DNA of 64,000 bases from Orientallactaga sibirica (lineage: Eukaryota > Chordata > Mammalia > Rodentia > Dipodidae). Shown here in pieces: positions 36,950 through 52,000 of this stretch. The stretch lies in NCBI GenBank assembly GCA_036365145.1, contig JAEOAD010000794.1, positions 1,116,001-1,180,000 on the forward strand, written 5' to 3'. Positions within the stretch are counted from its first letter, which is position 1; every line of letters begins with the position of its first letter. The position numbers and the translations under genes are program-made. The notes under the pieces are model-generated. The model searched no databases, had not been told where the DNA came from, and saw only the letters and a list, made by a program, of their open reading frames with translations.

Positions 36950-39900
36950 TTTATTTTATTTGTTTGAGAGAGGGAGAGAATGGGTATGCCAGGGCCTCCA
37001 GCCACTACAAGCGAACTCCAGATGCATGCGCTCCCTTGTGTATCTGTTTTATATGGGTTCTGGAGAATCGAACTGGGATCCTTTGGCTTTGCAGGCAAAT
37101 GCCTTAACTGCTAAGCCATCTCTTCAGCTCCTGTTGTTTTTTTTTTAATGTGCCCTCAGGTTGTTAAAAAAAAATTTAATGTGCCAGGTGTGGTGGCACA
37201 TACCTTTAATCTCAGCACTCTCCTTCCCAAGTGCTGTGATTAAAGGTCTGTACTTGTACCACCACACCCACCTTTATAAACCTTTTTTTTTTTTTTTAAT
37301 GTGAGAGACAGAATTGGCATGCCAGGGCCTCTGGCTAGTGTAGTTGAACTCCAGACCTATGCACCATCTAATGCACATGTGCGTGCTTGTGTCACCTTCT
37401 CTGTCTGGTTTACGTGGGATCTGGAGAGTTGAACATGAGTCCTTAGGCTTCACAGGCAAGCACCTTAACTGCTCTGTAAACCAATTTTAACAAAGGAACA
37501 AACAGGAAAATTTAGTGGCATGATTCATCAAATTTCCATTTGATTTGCTGTTAACCATTAAATATATTTTTAACTACCTTCGACCATGTGAACACACATA
37601 CTTAATATACCATGTGTTATCAAGAGTTCCTTTAGCCAGGCATGGTGGCACATGCTTTTAATCCCAGCACTTGGGAGGCAGAGGTGGTAGGCAGATCGCT
37701 GTGAGTTCGAGGCCACATAGTAATTTCCAGGTCAGTTTGGGCTACAGAGAGACCCTACCTTGAAAAATAAAAAAAAGTATTTTAAAAAAGAGTTCTGGGC
37801 TGGAGAGATGGCTTAGCAGTTAAGGCACATGCCTGTGAAGCCTAAGTAACCCAGTTTGATTCTCCAAGTCCTATGTAAGCCAGATGCATTTGGTGGCGCA
37901 TGTGTCTGGAGTTTGTTTGCAGTGGTTAGAGGCCCTGGTACACCCCTTCTCTCTCTGTGTCTCTAATAAATAAAAGTAAAATATTTCCAAAAAAAAAAAA
38001 AAGAGTTCCTTTAGACTGTGGCTCTAAGTTCTTTGCCTTTAACCTTTAGTAGGTTTTTGTTTGGTTTTGTTTGGTTTTTTTGAGGTAGGTCTCACTCTAG
38101 CCCAGGCTGACGTGAAATTCACTATGTAGTCTCAGGGGCTTTGAACTCACAGTGTTCCTCCTCCCTTTGCCTCCTGAGTGCTGGGATTAAAGGCGTGTGC
38201 CACCAAGCTCTGCTGAACCTCTAGGGTTTTTTTGTTTGTTTGTTTTTTGTGTTTTTTTGAGAGACAGAGATAATGGTCGTGCCAGGGCTTCTCAGCTGCT
38301 ATGAACGAACTCCAGACACTTGCACCCCCTTGTGCACATGTGCGACATTGTGCACTTGCATCATTTTTGCATCTGGTTAAACATGGGACCTGAAGATTAA
38401 AACGGGTGTTCTTGGGCTTCACAGGCAGGTACCTTAACCGCTAAGCCATCTCTCCAGCCCTAAGTGTTTTATTTACAAGTTGTAATGAGATCCTGATTCT
38501 GCATTTTAAACAAGTCTTCCAGGAAGACTCTTTTTTTTTTTTTTTTTTGGTTTGTTTTTTGGTCTTTCAAGGGTCTCACTCTTGTCCAGGCTGACCTGGA
38601 ATTCACTCTGTACTAAAAAGGTTAAACATTGGTGGATATGTACTTTAGTATAAATGTAGTCCACACTACAAATCTGTGGTTTCCTAAGCTTCCAGTCTTG
38701 CTCACTCACTCAAATTCACCCATCTATTCTTTATCAGTCATCATCCCGTGTTTTTTGTGATTCATCTTAAAGCAGTCTAATGTTATGCTATTTCTAATTC
38801 ACAGATATTTCATAAATGCTTCAAAATAATTTTAGGAATTGATTATTACTGCAGTCAACTTAATCAGACCATTTCATCTATATGTTTGTATTGGAAAAGT
38901 TAATACCACCTGTGAACCCTAACTAATAATAATTCATTGCTTTTGAATACTGAAAACAAAAGCCTGTTTGTGGCAGACATAAAGCCCATGCTGGGGAGAG
39001 ATGGGAGACTGCATATTTTAAATGAACGTTCACCCTCTCCACTAACACCACTAATGAGCAACTCAGACTCTTCTGTTTCTTTTTCTATCCTGTTTTTCCC
39101 CCCCTCCCTTTTTTTCTCCCTCTTTTTCTTTTCTCTCTTGGGCAGTGGGAGACTCCTCTTTCACAAATTGGGAACAATGGGGCATAAGCAAATTGATACT
39201 TATTTCTGGAATCGTGGTGATGTCTATGGAGCAGCTGCAACACAAATAATACTCCCAAGGTACCCTATTCCATTCAGCCAAGAGTCTTTCATTTTCAGCA
39301 TTGAGATACACATTCTGTTTTTAAACAAAATTGAAAAGGTTTCTCTAGGAATTCTTGTGGTTTACAGATTTGTTTAAGTGTACAGAGAGAAAATAAGGAT
39401 ATAGAAACAGTGGGGATAAGTCAGAGAATAGATTTTTTAAAAAATTTTTATTTATTTGAGAGATAGAGAATGGGTGCACCAGGGCCTCCAGACGCTGCAA
39501 ATATACTCCAGATGTATTCACCACCTGGTGCATCTGGCTTCTGTGGGTCCTAGGGAATTGATCATGGGTCCTTTGGCTTTGCAGGCAAGCAATTTAACCA
39601 CCAAGCCATCCCTCCAGCCCCTATTTTGTTTTTTAAAATGTATTTATTACATAGCAATTCTAGAAAATGCATTTCTTAAAAAGTTGGACTGAGAATGTAT
39701 AATAACATTACACTTCATATTTGTGTAACACATTTCTGAACATTTAATCATACTTTTGTATTTTATTTATTTGCAAGCACAAAGAGTCTCCCTAGTAGGG
39801 GTGTGCCAGGGCCTCTTGCCACTGCAAACAAACTCCAGATGTATGCACCACTTTTCATCTAGCTTTACATGAATACTGGGGATTTGAACTCAGGCCATCA

Positions 39901-42900
39901 GACTTTTCAAGCTAATGCCTTTAACCACTGAGCCATCTCTCCAGCCCTTAAATCATATTTATTATTATTATTTATATTAAGAGAGAATGGGTGCATCAGG
40001 GCCTTCAGCCACTGCAAATGAACTCCCGACACGTGCATCCCTTTGTGCACATGTGCAACATTGCGTGCTCTGGCTTACATGGGACCTGGAGACACAAGCA
40101 TGAGTTCTTAGTCTTCGTAGGCAAGTGCCTTAACCACTAAGTCATCTCTCCAGCCCTTAAATTATATTTTTTTTCTTTTTAACTTAACATTTCTTAATGT
40201 ACTATAAATAGATTACTATCTCATTCTGTTAACTATTCTGATACAGTATGTTTTATTCTCTTCTTGTGGCATTCACAAGACCAGCAGTGTGCTCATTAGT
40301 TTTAGAAAGAGTTGACATATGCAAGGGGAACTTTTGAGGGGAGAGAGCTTGGTTTTTTCCAAGGTAGGGTCTTAACTCTAGCCCAGGCTGTCCTGGAACT
40401 CACTCTATAGTTCCTAGCTAGCCTCGAACTCACAGTGATTCTCCTACCTCTGCTTCTTGAGTGCTGGAATTAAAGGTGTGTCCCAACATTCCGGGCAAGG
40501 AGTTTTTTTGTCTTATTGTTTGATTATTTTGAGGCAGTGTCTAACTCTAGTCCAGACTTAATTAGAACTCACATTCTATCCCCAATTTTTTTACCTAAGC
40601 TTTCTGAATGCTGGGATTATAGGTGTGAGCCACCATGTACTGTTATGGGAGAGTTGTATGTTACTGGTTTTTCAAGAAACATGGTGAGATAGGTAAAAGT
40701 TGGGATGAAGATTTCTGTCTGGCACTTAAGCAGTTTCATAGCACTCTAACATGTTAAGGATTCTAAGGTCCCATTAGTTGCTTTTATAGTATTTATTTCT
40801 TTTTGCTACACTTGTTTTGAGTTCTGTTTTGTTTCTATTTAGGAAGTGAGGATGGGCATAATTGCCCCCTTAAGTTGGAAGATAAGCTTATCTAAACTAA
40901 TTGTCTTGTCCTGAATTTACATGTTCCCATTATGTTATATTAGAACATAAGATCGTGGCTATTTTGCCTTAACAACCCTAAAATGTTGAAACATTCTTCT
41001 ACAGAGAGGCATATGCAATTGGAAAGAAGGAGAAGCCGCCCTTCTTACCAGAGGAGCCATCTTCTTCTTCAGAGGAAGACGATCCCATCCCAGATGAATT
41101 GTTGTGTCTCATCTGCAAAGATATTATGACTGATGCCGTTGTCATTCCCTGCTGTGGAAACAGTTACTGTGATGAATGTAAGATTATGAACCCTTTCATG
41201 GAGACATACATTTTTAGAACAATTCTATTTGCTTGGAAAGGCTCTTAATCAACATTGTATATTTTAATAATAAAATATGAAATGTTGCTAAGTGATCAAT
41301 GAGGTTTTAATAATAAGTCTGTGTGTTTGTTTTTTAAAAAATACTTTTATTTTATTTATTTGAGAGAGAGAGGCAGATAGAAAGAATGGGCACACCAGGG
41401 CCTCTAGCCACTGCAAACGAACTCCAGATAGATGCGCCACCTTGTGCATATGGCTTGCCTTGGTACTGGGGAATGGAACCTGGGTCCTTTGGTTTTGCAG
41501 GCAAGTTCCTTAACCACTAAGCCATCTCTGCAGTCCTATTTTTGTTGTAACACTAGAATCTCTCCCCCACCCCCCACTCTAGCTCATGCTGACCTGGAAT
41601 TCACTATGTAGTCTCAGTGTGGCCTTGAACTCTCAGTGATCTTCCTACTTCTGCCTTCTGAGTGCTGGGATTAAAGGCATGTGCCACCACACCCAGTTCA
41701 ACATTGGCCTTTTTGACCTTTTAAATGTTGGAATTTCTCCCCTTTTGCACTTCTTATTAGAATCATGGTCATGAGGCATTTTTATGCAATGAGGTTTTTA
41801 AATTTTTTTGTTTTGTTTTGTTTTTCGAGGTAGGGTCTTGCTCTAGCCTAGGTTGACCTGTAATTCACTATGTAGTCTCAGGCTGGCCTCAAACTCACAG
41901 TGATCCTCCTACCTGTATCTCCCAGTTGCTGAGATTAAAAGCATGTGTTACCAATTCAGGCATTAAATAGTTATTTAATTTTTATTTACTTATTGAAGAG
42001 AGAATGGGCTTGCCAGGGCCTCCAGCCACTACAAACAAACTCTAGACGAATGCACCGCAATGTGTATCTGGCTTACGTGGGTACTGGAGAATCAAACCTG
42101 GGTTCTTAGGCTTCATAGGCAAGCGCCTTAACTGCTAAGCCATCTTTCCATCCCTAAAATTTATTTATTTGTGAAAAGAGAAGGGGTGGAGAGAAAATAT
42201 GCACATTACAGGGCCTCTTGCTGCTCCAAACAAACTCCGCATATGCTACTTTGTGTTTCTGGCTATTTACATGGGTACTAGGGAATTTAACCCAAGCTAT
42301 CAGGCTTTGCCATAAAGTATCTTTAACCGCTAAGCAATCTCCCCAGCCCAAGAGTTGTGTTTCCTAAACATTTTACCTGGTATGCAGGATTTTAAAAGCT
42401 TTTTGGGTCTTAGGTAATTGTAGAAATCTTTTTAAAAATATATATTCATTTATTTATTTATTAAGAGAGACAGGCAGATAGAGAATTGGCCAGGGCCTCT
42501 AGCCACACATGTGCCACTTCGTGTATTGACTTTACATGGTACTGGGGAATAGAGCATGGGTCCTTTGGCTTTGCTAGCAAGTACCTTAACCATTGAGCCT
42601 TCTCTCCAGCCCAGAAGTATTTTTTTTTTAATAATTATTATTTATTTGTGTATTTGAGAGAGGGGTAGAGAGATGGGTGCACCAGGGCCTCCAGCCACTG
42701 TGAATGAACTCCGTAGACACATGCTCTAACTTTGTGCATCTAGCTTACATGGGTATTGGGGAATCGAACCTAGGGCTTTAGGCTTCTCGGGCAAGTGCCT
42801 TAACAACACTAAGCCATCTCTCCAGGTTTTGGTTTTTGTTGTTGTTGTTGTTGTTGTTTTTCAGGTAGGGTCTTACTCTAGCCCAGGCTGACTTGGAATT

Positions 42901-45900
42901 CACTGTGTAGTCTCAGGGTGGTCTCAGACTCTTAGTGATCCTCCTACCTCTGCCTCCGGAACACTGGGATTGAAGGTGTGCACTACCACACCCGGCTCCC
43001 TAGAAATATTTTTAAATGGTACCTTAACCTCCTTTCTGAATTGTGAATAAGAACATATTCTGAACTTCCCAAGTGTAATGAAGACCTTCCTGTAAACATT
43101 GTCATGTGTTTGTGACTTTTTTCCTTTTTGGCATGTGTGTAGTACGTAAATGTATAGTGTATGCATTAGTGTGTGCAGATGCATACACCTTGTGTGTAGA
43201 GGCCAGAGAATGTCAAGTTTCTTCCCTATCACTTGTGCTTTATTTCCTTGAGACGGCCATCTCACTGAAATTGCCCAGAGCTGCTGTGTTCAGTCAAACT
43301 CATTGATTGGTGATCCCCAGAGATTCTCTTACCTCTGTCTCATAGAGTACTGGGATTCTCAGAGGTGTATCTGGTGACTCTGGCCCTCATACATGTGAAG
43401 CAAGTACTCTTAACCTATTGAGCCATCTCTTTCTTGCTGTCTTAGATAGCCTCACTGTAGCCCAGGCTGACCTGAAATTCACTGTAGTTCCAGACTAGCT
43501 TCAAATTCACAGTGATCTTTCTACTTCTGCCCCCTGAGTGTTGAGATTAAAAACATGCACCACCATGCCGTGCAAATATTTTTATTTGCAAGCAGAGAGA
43601 GATGAGAATGGGCACATCAGGGCCTCTTGCTACTATGAATGAACTCCAGACTTATGTGTCATTTTATGCACTTGGCGTTACGTAGGTATGGAGGAATCAA
43701 ACCCAACTTACCAGGCTTTGCAAGCAAGCACTTTTAACCACTTGGCCTAGCTCCTTATTTATTTATTTTTGGTTTTTCAAGGTAGTGTTTCACTGCAGCC
43801 CAAGCTGACCTGGAATTCACTATGTAATCTCAGGGTGGCCTCTCAAACTCACAGTGATACTCCTATCTCAGCTTCTTGAGTTCTGGGATTAAAAGCATGC
43901 GCCAGCACACATGACCTGTAACTTCTTTTTATGTTTAGTTTTCTTCCTGCTAAATTCATCGTCCTTATTGGAAAATATTTTTAGAGATTTGCTTGGGTTT
44001 TCCAACCACTCCCTAAAGTACAGTCAGTGAATCTGCAGTTTACTGTTATTCCTGACATGCATGTCTCTAAGGATCTCATTTCCTTCCCTGTATAATGAAT
44101 TTTCAAAAACTGGCATGTAGGGACTGGAGAGATGGCTTAGTGGATAAGGCATTTACATGCAAAGCCTAAGGACCCAACTTCTGTTTCCCAGTACCCATGT
44201 AAGCCAGATGCACAAGATGGAGCATGTGTCTAGAGTTTGTTTACAATGGCTAGAGAGATTCTCTCTGTCAAATAAAAGGTTTTTAAAAACTGGCATATTG
44301 AGATTTTGTTGTCTTTCTACACTCTTGGTTTTCTACTGTCTATACAATATTTTATTGACAAGCTAAACTGATGAGTTGTTGGCAGAATGTTTTTTTCCTG
44401 TCCATTTCAACATTTGTTTAAATCTTAATCCGACTTTTTAAATTTTTTATTTTTTTTAATCTTAATCTGAATTTTAATGTAATAACTTAGGTCATACATA
44501 AAAGAGCATAGGAATCCTAGAAGAGGACAGATTATACTTAAATTTCTTAACCTAAGAAATAATTTAGTCTGTGCTTAGAAAACAGTAGTATAACTGATTA
44601 GATGTAGGCTGTTTTTTAAATTCACTATAAATACTGAGTTCTACAATGTCACTATTAATATTTAAAATCTTATCATACATAGGTATAAGAACAGCACTCC
44701 TGGAATCAGATGAACATACATGTCCAACATGTCATCAAAATGATGTCTCTCCTGATGCTTTAATTGCAAACAAGTTTTTACGACAGGTAGCTATCTTTGT
44801 GTCCTTTTGTGCAAAAATATCTTTAGCATTTTCACTGATTGAACTTATTTGACTATTGCATTACACATTTTGCCTTTATGTTTGATACACAGGCTGTTAA
44901 TAACTTCAAAAATGAAACTGGCTATACAAAAAGACTTCGAAAACAATTACCTCCACCACCACCAATACCACCTCCAAGGCCTCTCATTCAGCGGAACTTG
45001 CAACCTCTGATGAGATCTCCAGTATCAAGACAACAGGATCCTCTGATGATTCCAGTGACATCTTCTTCAGCTCACTCATCTTCCTCTATCTCTTCTTTAC
45101 CTTCTAATCAGTCTTCCTTGGCTCCTCCTGGGCCTGGAAATTCATCTGCTCCAGCTCCAGTACCTGACATAACTGCAACAGTATCTATATCAGTCCATTC
45201 AGAGAAATCAGATGGACCTTTCCGGTAAGTGTATTTCTCATTGTTAGAAAACAAAAGGTCAGTGGTATAGTTTTATTTTTTTATTGATTCTAGGTTTATT
45301 TTTTTTTTAGTGGATTCTGCTTATTAGTAAGTTGGGATAACTTGTATGAAATCACAGTCTTATGAAGCAGGTATAGGTGACTCATTTGACAGATGTTGAT
45401 TAAATACCCCCAAGGTCAAATACTACATAAGTTGTCAACAACCCTTATTAGGTGTTGCATCATACAGTTATGCACTTCAGAGTCAGGGAAACTACTAAAC
45501 ATAGTAATTATATGATAAGTTTTGAGAAAACAGATTAGAGCTAATCTAGGAGCAATTTGAATAGTAGAGAAATTAAAATTGATGGAAGGAGGTCAGGAAT
45601 AAACACTGTTTTGGAGCTTAATTATGTAGGATAATAGAAGTGATTTGGATCCTACTAAGAAATGAAAGGAATCTAAGATCATGTAGCCCAATAGCTCATA
45701 CCATTTTTTGTTTGTTTGTTTGTTTGTTTGTTTTTGAGGTAGGGTTTCACTCTAGCTCAGGCTGACCTGGAATTCACTATGTAGTCTCAGGGGGCAGCCT
45801 CAAACTCATGGCAATCCTCCTGCCTCTGCCTCCTGAATGCTGGTATTAAAGGCGTGTGCCACCATGCCCAGCTCTCATACCTTCCTTTTAAAAATCAACC

Positions 45901-48199
45901 AGCCTTAAAAAAAAAATTCCTGGGACTTATAGGAAACATACTGCAGGGAAACCTTGAGGGAAAATGGTGTAACAGGGCCTCTAGCAACTGCAAATGAACT
46001 CTAGATGCATGCACCATTTTGTGCTTCTGGCTTACATGGATACTGTTGGACCTGGGTCCTTAGTACTTGCAAGCAAGCGCTTTAACCACTAAGCCATCTC
46101 TTCAGCCCAGGATGAGTTTTATATGTAGTTGAGATGTCTTACTGTTGAGTTTAGCCTTTCATTTGGTTGATAATGGAAATAAGACAGAGCTCTCTTCTCC
46201 AGGGCTACCTCTTCACTTTAGTGGCAGGGCATTGTCTTCATAGATAATCCCCGTTCAATTACTTTCTATGATATCATATACAATGCTTTTTTTAAATATT
46301 TTTTTTATTTTTGTTTATTTTTCTTTATTTGAGAATGACAGACAGACAGAGAGAATGGGCGGGCCAGGGCCTCCTGCCATTGCAAACAAACTCCAGATGC
46401 ACGTGCCATCTTGTGCATCTGGCTTAACGTGGGTCCTGAGAAATCGAACCTCAAACCAGGGTCCTTAGGTTTCACAGGCAAGTGCTTAACTGCTAATTCA
46501 TCTCTCCAGCCCCATGTACAATACTTTTTAAGGTAGTTCCATTTTTTTACTTTGTTTATGTATAAAGAACTATGTTGGCTGAACATGATGGCTCCTGCCT
46601 TTAATCTCAGCACTCGGGAGGCAAAGGTAGGAGGATCAATGTGAGTTTGAGGCCAGCTTGGGACTATAGAATGAGTTTCAGGTCTGCTTGGTTAGAGTGA
46701 GACCTTACTTCAGGGAAAAAAAACTGAAGGTTTAGTCCTTTCATTTTCCTTAGAAATTTTCATCATCTTTGCTTTAACTAATTTTATTTATTGTATGTAT
46801 ATATTTGTGTGTGTGCATGCAAAGAGAGAGAAAAATGGGTACACCAGGACCTCTTGTCACTGCAAATGAACTCCAGATACATGTGCCACTTTGTCTATCT
46901 TTTTTTATGTGGGTACTGGAGAATTGAACCCCAGGGCAACAGGCTTTGCAAGCAAGTGCCTTTAAGCACTAACCCATCTCCCTAGCCCCTGATTTAACTC
47001 ATTTTAAGTCAAGTTATGGATAAACAATGATCACTGTTTTTACTTTTTTTTTTTTTTAAAGAAAAATTCTATTTACTTGTTTAAGAGAGACAGAGATGCA
47101 GACAGGTGTTCCTGGGCTTCCTGCCACTGCAATGAATTCTAGATACATTTGCCCTTTTGTGCATATGGCTTTATATAGATACTGGGGAATTGAACCCAGG
47201 CCATTAGGCTTTGCAAGTAAGTCCACACTGGCTTAATCTTCCATATATGGTCATATTTTAACTGTTAAAAATTGTGTTTTTTAGGGATTCTGATAGTAAA
47301 TTATTGCCAGCCGCAGCTCTTGCATCAGAGCATTCAAAGGGAAGCTCCTCGATTGCAATCACTGCCCTTATGGAAGAGAAGGTAAATTCTGGCTTTAAAA
47401 TCTAGTTTGTGCAGTGGGGTTTTTGTTGTATGTGTGTTTTCAACTGTTCCTATTTATTTATGGACAGGGTTATCAGGTGCCTGTCCTTGGAACTCCATCT
47501 TTGCTGGGACAGTCACTATTGCATGGGCAGTTGATCCCCACAACTGGTGAGTAAAATTTTTTGTAATTATTTATTTTCATGCATGAGTGTGTGTGTACTA
47601 GGGCCTCTTACCACTGCAAACAAATGCCAGACACTTGGCCAGCTTATGTGGGTAGCTTGAGAGGTGAACCTGGCTTAGCACATTTTGCATGCAATCAAGT
47701 ACCTTTAATCTCAGCCATCTCCCTAGCCACATAAAATTATTTTAATTTGGATCTTATTTTTTTAGTTTAAGAAATAATTAACAGGCAATTTATTTAATAT
47801 TTATTTTTGCTTATCTTTTTTTTTTAAAGGTCCAGTAAGAATAAATGCTGCTCGTCCAGGTGGTGGTCGGCCAGGCTGGGAACAGTAAGTATATATTTAA
47901 CCTTCAGATAGTAGTTTTTGAATTAGACAGTGGAAACACATGAGATAGGATGTTATTGAATCCTTTTTTTTTTTTTTTTTTTTTTTTTGTGAGGTAGGGT
48001 CTCACTCTAGCCCAAGCTGACCTAGAATTCACTTCCTAGTCTCAGGGTGGCCTTGAACTCATGGTGATCCTCCTACCTCTACCTTCTGAGTGCTGAGATT
48101 AAAGGTGTGCACCACCGCACCCAGCTTTTGAATCCTTTTTATTGTGAACTGTTTCATATATGCCATATTAGTATGTTTTTTATGTAAAGTGTCACAAAC

Positions 48200-48235
<36 letters not shown>

Positions 48236-49042
48236 GTTTTGCAAGGTAGGGTCTCACTCTGGTCCAGGCTGACCTATTTAGCAGTCTCATGAACTCTTTT
48301 TACCTCTGCCTAAAGTGCTGGGTCACACCCGGCTCACAAACTCAAATTTATACAGGAAAGTTTGAATAGCTTGAATGTTAGGCCCACTAACCTCACACAA
48401 GTAGAAATTCCACAGATAACCTTTTTTTTCCCCTATAGTTCTGGGATGGACCTCAATATATTAGGTAAGGGCTCTGCCCTGAAATGTCACCTCTACTCTA
48501 GCCCATCTTATTATTTTAGGAGTGTGGGGGGAGTTGATGTAGGGTCTTGCTGTAGCCCAAGCTGATCTGGAATTCACTATGTAATCTTGGGCTGGCCTCG
48601 AAAGCATGGTGATCCTCCTACCTCTGCCTCCTGAGTGGTGGGATTTAAAGGGGTGCACCACCATGGCTGGCTGAATTTTATGTTTTTAGACTTACTTTTC
48701 TTTTCTTTTTTCTTTCTTTCTTTCTTTTTTTCGAGGTAGAGTCTCGCTTTAGCCCAGGCTAACCTGGAATTCACTATGTAGTCTCAGGGTGGCCTTGAAC
48801 TCATAGTGATTCTCCTACCTCTCTGCCTCCAAAGTGTTGGGATTAAAGGCGTGCACCACCACGCCCAGCTTCCAGTCCATCATTTTTGACTTGCCAAAAC
48901 TTTATTAATAGTCTGCGATTGACTGCCTTTACCTCAGCAACATAAACATGTTTGTTTGCAGAGTAAATTATAGACTGCTAGTTAAAATACAGAAACTATT
49001 CTGTATTGACGCTTCATTATTGTTATAGTTAATTGGAATAAG

Positions 49043-49078
<36 letters not shown>

Positions 49079-52000
49079 TTATTTATTTGAGAGAAAGAGG
49101 TATAGAGAATGGGCATGCTAGGGCCTCTAGCCACTGCAAATGAACTCCAGACTCATACACCACCTTGTGCATCTGGTTTATGTGAGTACTGGGGAATCGA
49201 ACCTGAGTACTTGGGCTTTACAGGCAAACACCTTCACTGCTAAGCCATCTCTCCAGCCCAGAATAAGTTATTTACTTATTTATTATTATTATTATTTTTT
49301 TGGTTTTTGAGGTAGAGTCTCACTCTAGCCCAGGCTGACCTGGAATTCACTCTGTATTCTCAGGTGGCCTCGAAGTCATGGCAGTCCATCTATCTCTGCC
49401 TCCCAAGTGCTGGGATTAAGGCGTGCACCACCTCACCTGGCTCAGAACAAGTTATTTTTAAGTAATGTAATATTTGCTGAGATCTCTAGCTGTATCAAAT
49501 TTAAGCCTAGGAATAGGAAAGGATGTTGAGAATCATTAAAATACATACTTTAAACTGTGTGTACATTGGAACATTATATTTTATAACCATGGTGGAACGC
49601 TCAAACTTATTTTATCTTTTTTTTTTTTTTTAAACCTTGCACAGTTCCAACAAGCTTGGGTATCTGGTTTCTCCACCACAGCAAATGAGAAGAGGGGAGA
49701 GAAGCTGCTACAGGTATGCATGCTACAACTCTTTGCAAACAATATTATGATGCAAAGAATATGCACAGCAGTAGCAAAATGGAATGGCATTATTTCTCCT
49801 TGTCTTTCTTAGGTCTTCAGTGCTTATCTAAGTTTAAGGGCTGGGAATTACAGGTCTTTGGTCAGTTGCTTGCCTAGTATGTGCAAAGCCCTAGGTTCTG
49901 GTAAGGGTCAGTCAGATTGACAGCAAGATCCTGTCTAGAGAGGGAGGAAAGAAGGTAGACTGGAAAAGTAAAAAAAAATTTTTTTTGCGGTAGGGTCTCA
50001 TTGTAGCCCAGGGCTGACCTGGAATTCACACTTTAGTCTCAGGGTGGCCTCAAACACAGCAATCCTCCTACCCCTGCCTCCTGAGTGCTGGGATTAAAAG
50101 TGTGAGTCACCACGCCCTTTTTTTTTTGTTGTTGTTGTTGTTGTTTGAGGTAGGGTCTCACTCTGGCTCAGGCTGACCTGGTATTCACTGTGTACTCTCA
50201 GGGTGGCCTCAAACTCTTTCTACCTCTGCCTCCCAAATACTGGGATTAAAGGTGTGTGCCTCTATGCCTGGCTTCCTCATTTTTTTTTTTTTTTTTTTTT
50301 AGGAGTGTTCAGAATTTGTCTTAGTTCTGACATAACCTCAAACTTAAATTTTTATTTATTTGCATGTGTGTTTGTGTGCGTGCATAAAACAGGGCCTCTT
50401 GCTGCCATAAACACCAGACACATGCCATTTTTGCATATGTTTTATGGGTAGCTTGGAAATTGAACTCTGCCCAGCAGGTTTTTCAAGCAAGCCCCGTTAG
50501 TCACTGAAACATCTTCCCAGTCTGTTTATTCTTTTTTACTCCCCATGACGTACTTTTAGTCCATAGCATCACACAGTGAGTTTTTTTGTTTTTGTTTTTT
50601 TTGAGGTAGGGTCTCACTCTAGTCCAGGCTGACCTGGAATTCACTATGTAGTCTCAGGGTAGCCTTGAACTCATGGTGATCCTCCTACCTCTGCCTCCCA
50701 AGTGCTGGGATTAAAGGCGCGTGTCACCATGCCCGGCTCACAGTGAGTTTTGGTTGATGAAACTTTGAACAACCAGCTCAGCTTCTAAATATGGTAAAGA
50801 ATTACTTTTTTCTCTTAGGGCCAGCTATTCTATTCTTTCCCCCATTTTTCTCTTTTTTGAAAAGAAGCAATAAGGAGATTGTTAGAGGCTCTTTACCTAG
50901 GCAGGCATAAGCAGTGTTAATTTAAGGAGTGGTGGTTGCAAACCTTTAATCCCAGCACACAGGAGGCATAGGTAAGAGGAGCACCATGAATTCGAGGCCA
51001 CCCTGAGACTACATAAAGAATTTCAAGTCAGCCTGGGTCTGGAGTGAAACCCTACCTTGAAAAATAAGAAAAGTAATCCAAAGGTTTCATTGTGTAGGTC
51101 CTCATTTTCTATCAGGAAGGACATAGAGACCTCCTACAATTTTCTAGCCTTAGCCAGAAAACCTTTAAAAAGGCAGAGGAAGGAATAGTGAATTCCAGGT
51201 CAGCCTTGAAAACCCAAAAAGTCATTGTATTAGTCATTGTCTAGTGCTCTAATGATTGCTTATGATATTTAACTCTTATATTACTAGATTACATATTAAA
51301 GGAAGATCATAGTTACTAATTCAGGCACTTTGAAAAAGAGGCCTAAATTTTTTGTTTTTGTTTTCAAATGTAGGGTCTTGCTCTAGCCCAGGCTAATCTG
51401 GAATTCACTATGTATTCTCAGGGTAGTATGAATTCATGGCAGTCCTCCTACCTCTGCCTCACCAGTGCTTGGATTAAAGGCTTGTGCCACCACACCCAGA
51501 TAGACGCGTATTTTGTATTTTATTTTTTATTTTTTTGGTTTTTCGAGGTAGGGTTTCACTCTAGTCCAAGGCTGACCCTGGAATTCACTATATAGTCTCA
51601 GGGTGGTCTTGAACTCTTGGTGATTCTCCTACCTCTGCCTCAAAAGTGCTGGGATTAAAGGCGTGCGCCACTAAGCCTGGCTATTTTGTTTTGTTTTTTG
51701 AGGTAGGGTCTCACTCTAGCCCAGGCTGACCTGGACTGTGTAGTCTTAGGGTGGCCTTTAATCCCAGTACTCGGGAGGCAGAGGTAAGAGGATTGCTGTG
51801 AGTTCGAGGCCACCCTGAGACTAATTCCAGGTCGGGAGGCAAAGGTAGGAGGATTGCTGTGAGTTTGAGGCCACCCTGAGACTACACAGCGAATTCCAGG
51901 TCAGCCTAGGTTAGAGTGAGACCCTACCACAATAAAGACATTCCCGCCTCCCCCCCCAAAAAAAATAAGCCAATTGGGATTTTATTGTACAGTTACTGAG

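Noticed and set aside
38937..39377. 146-codon frame in intron 7 as an independent gene
   Set aside because: Its 5' part is translated pyrimidine tract. Only the segment 39146-39259 is of interest, as a possible exon in the RBBP6 frame.
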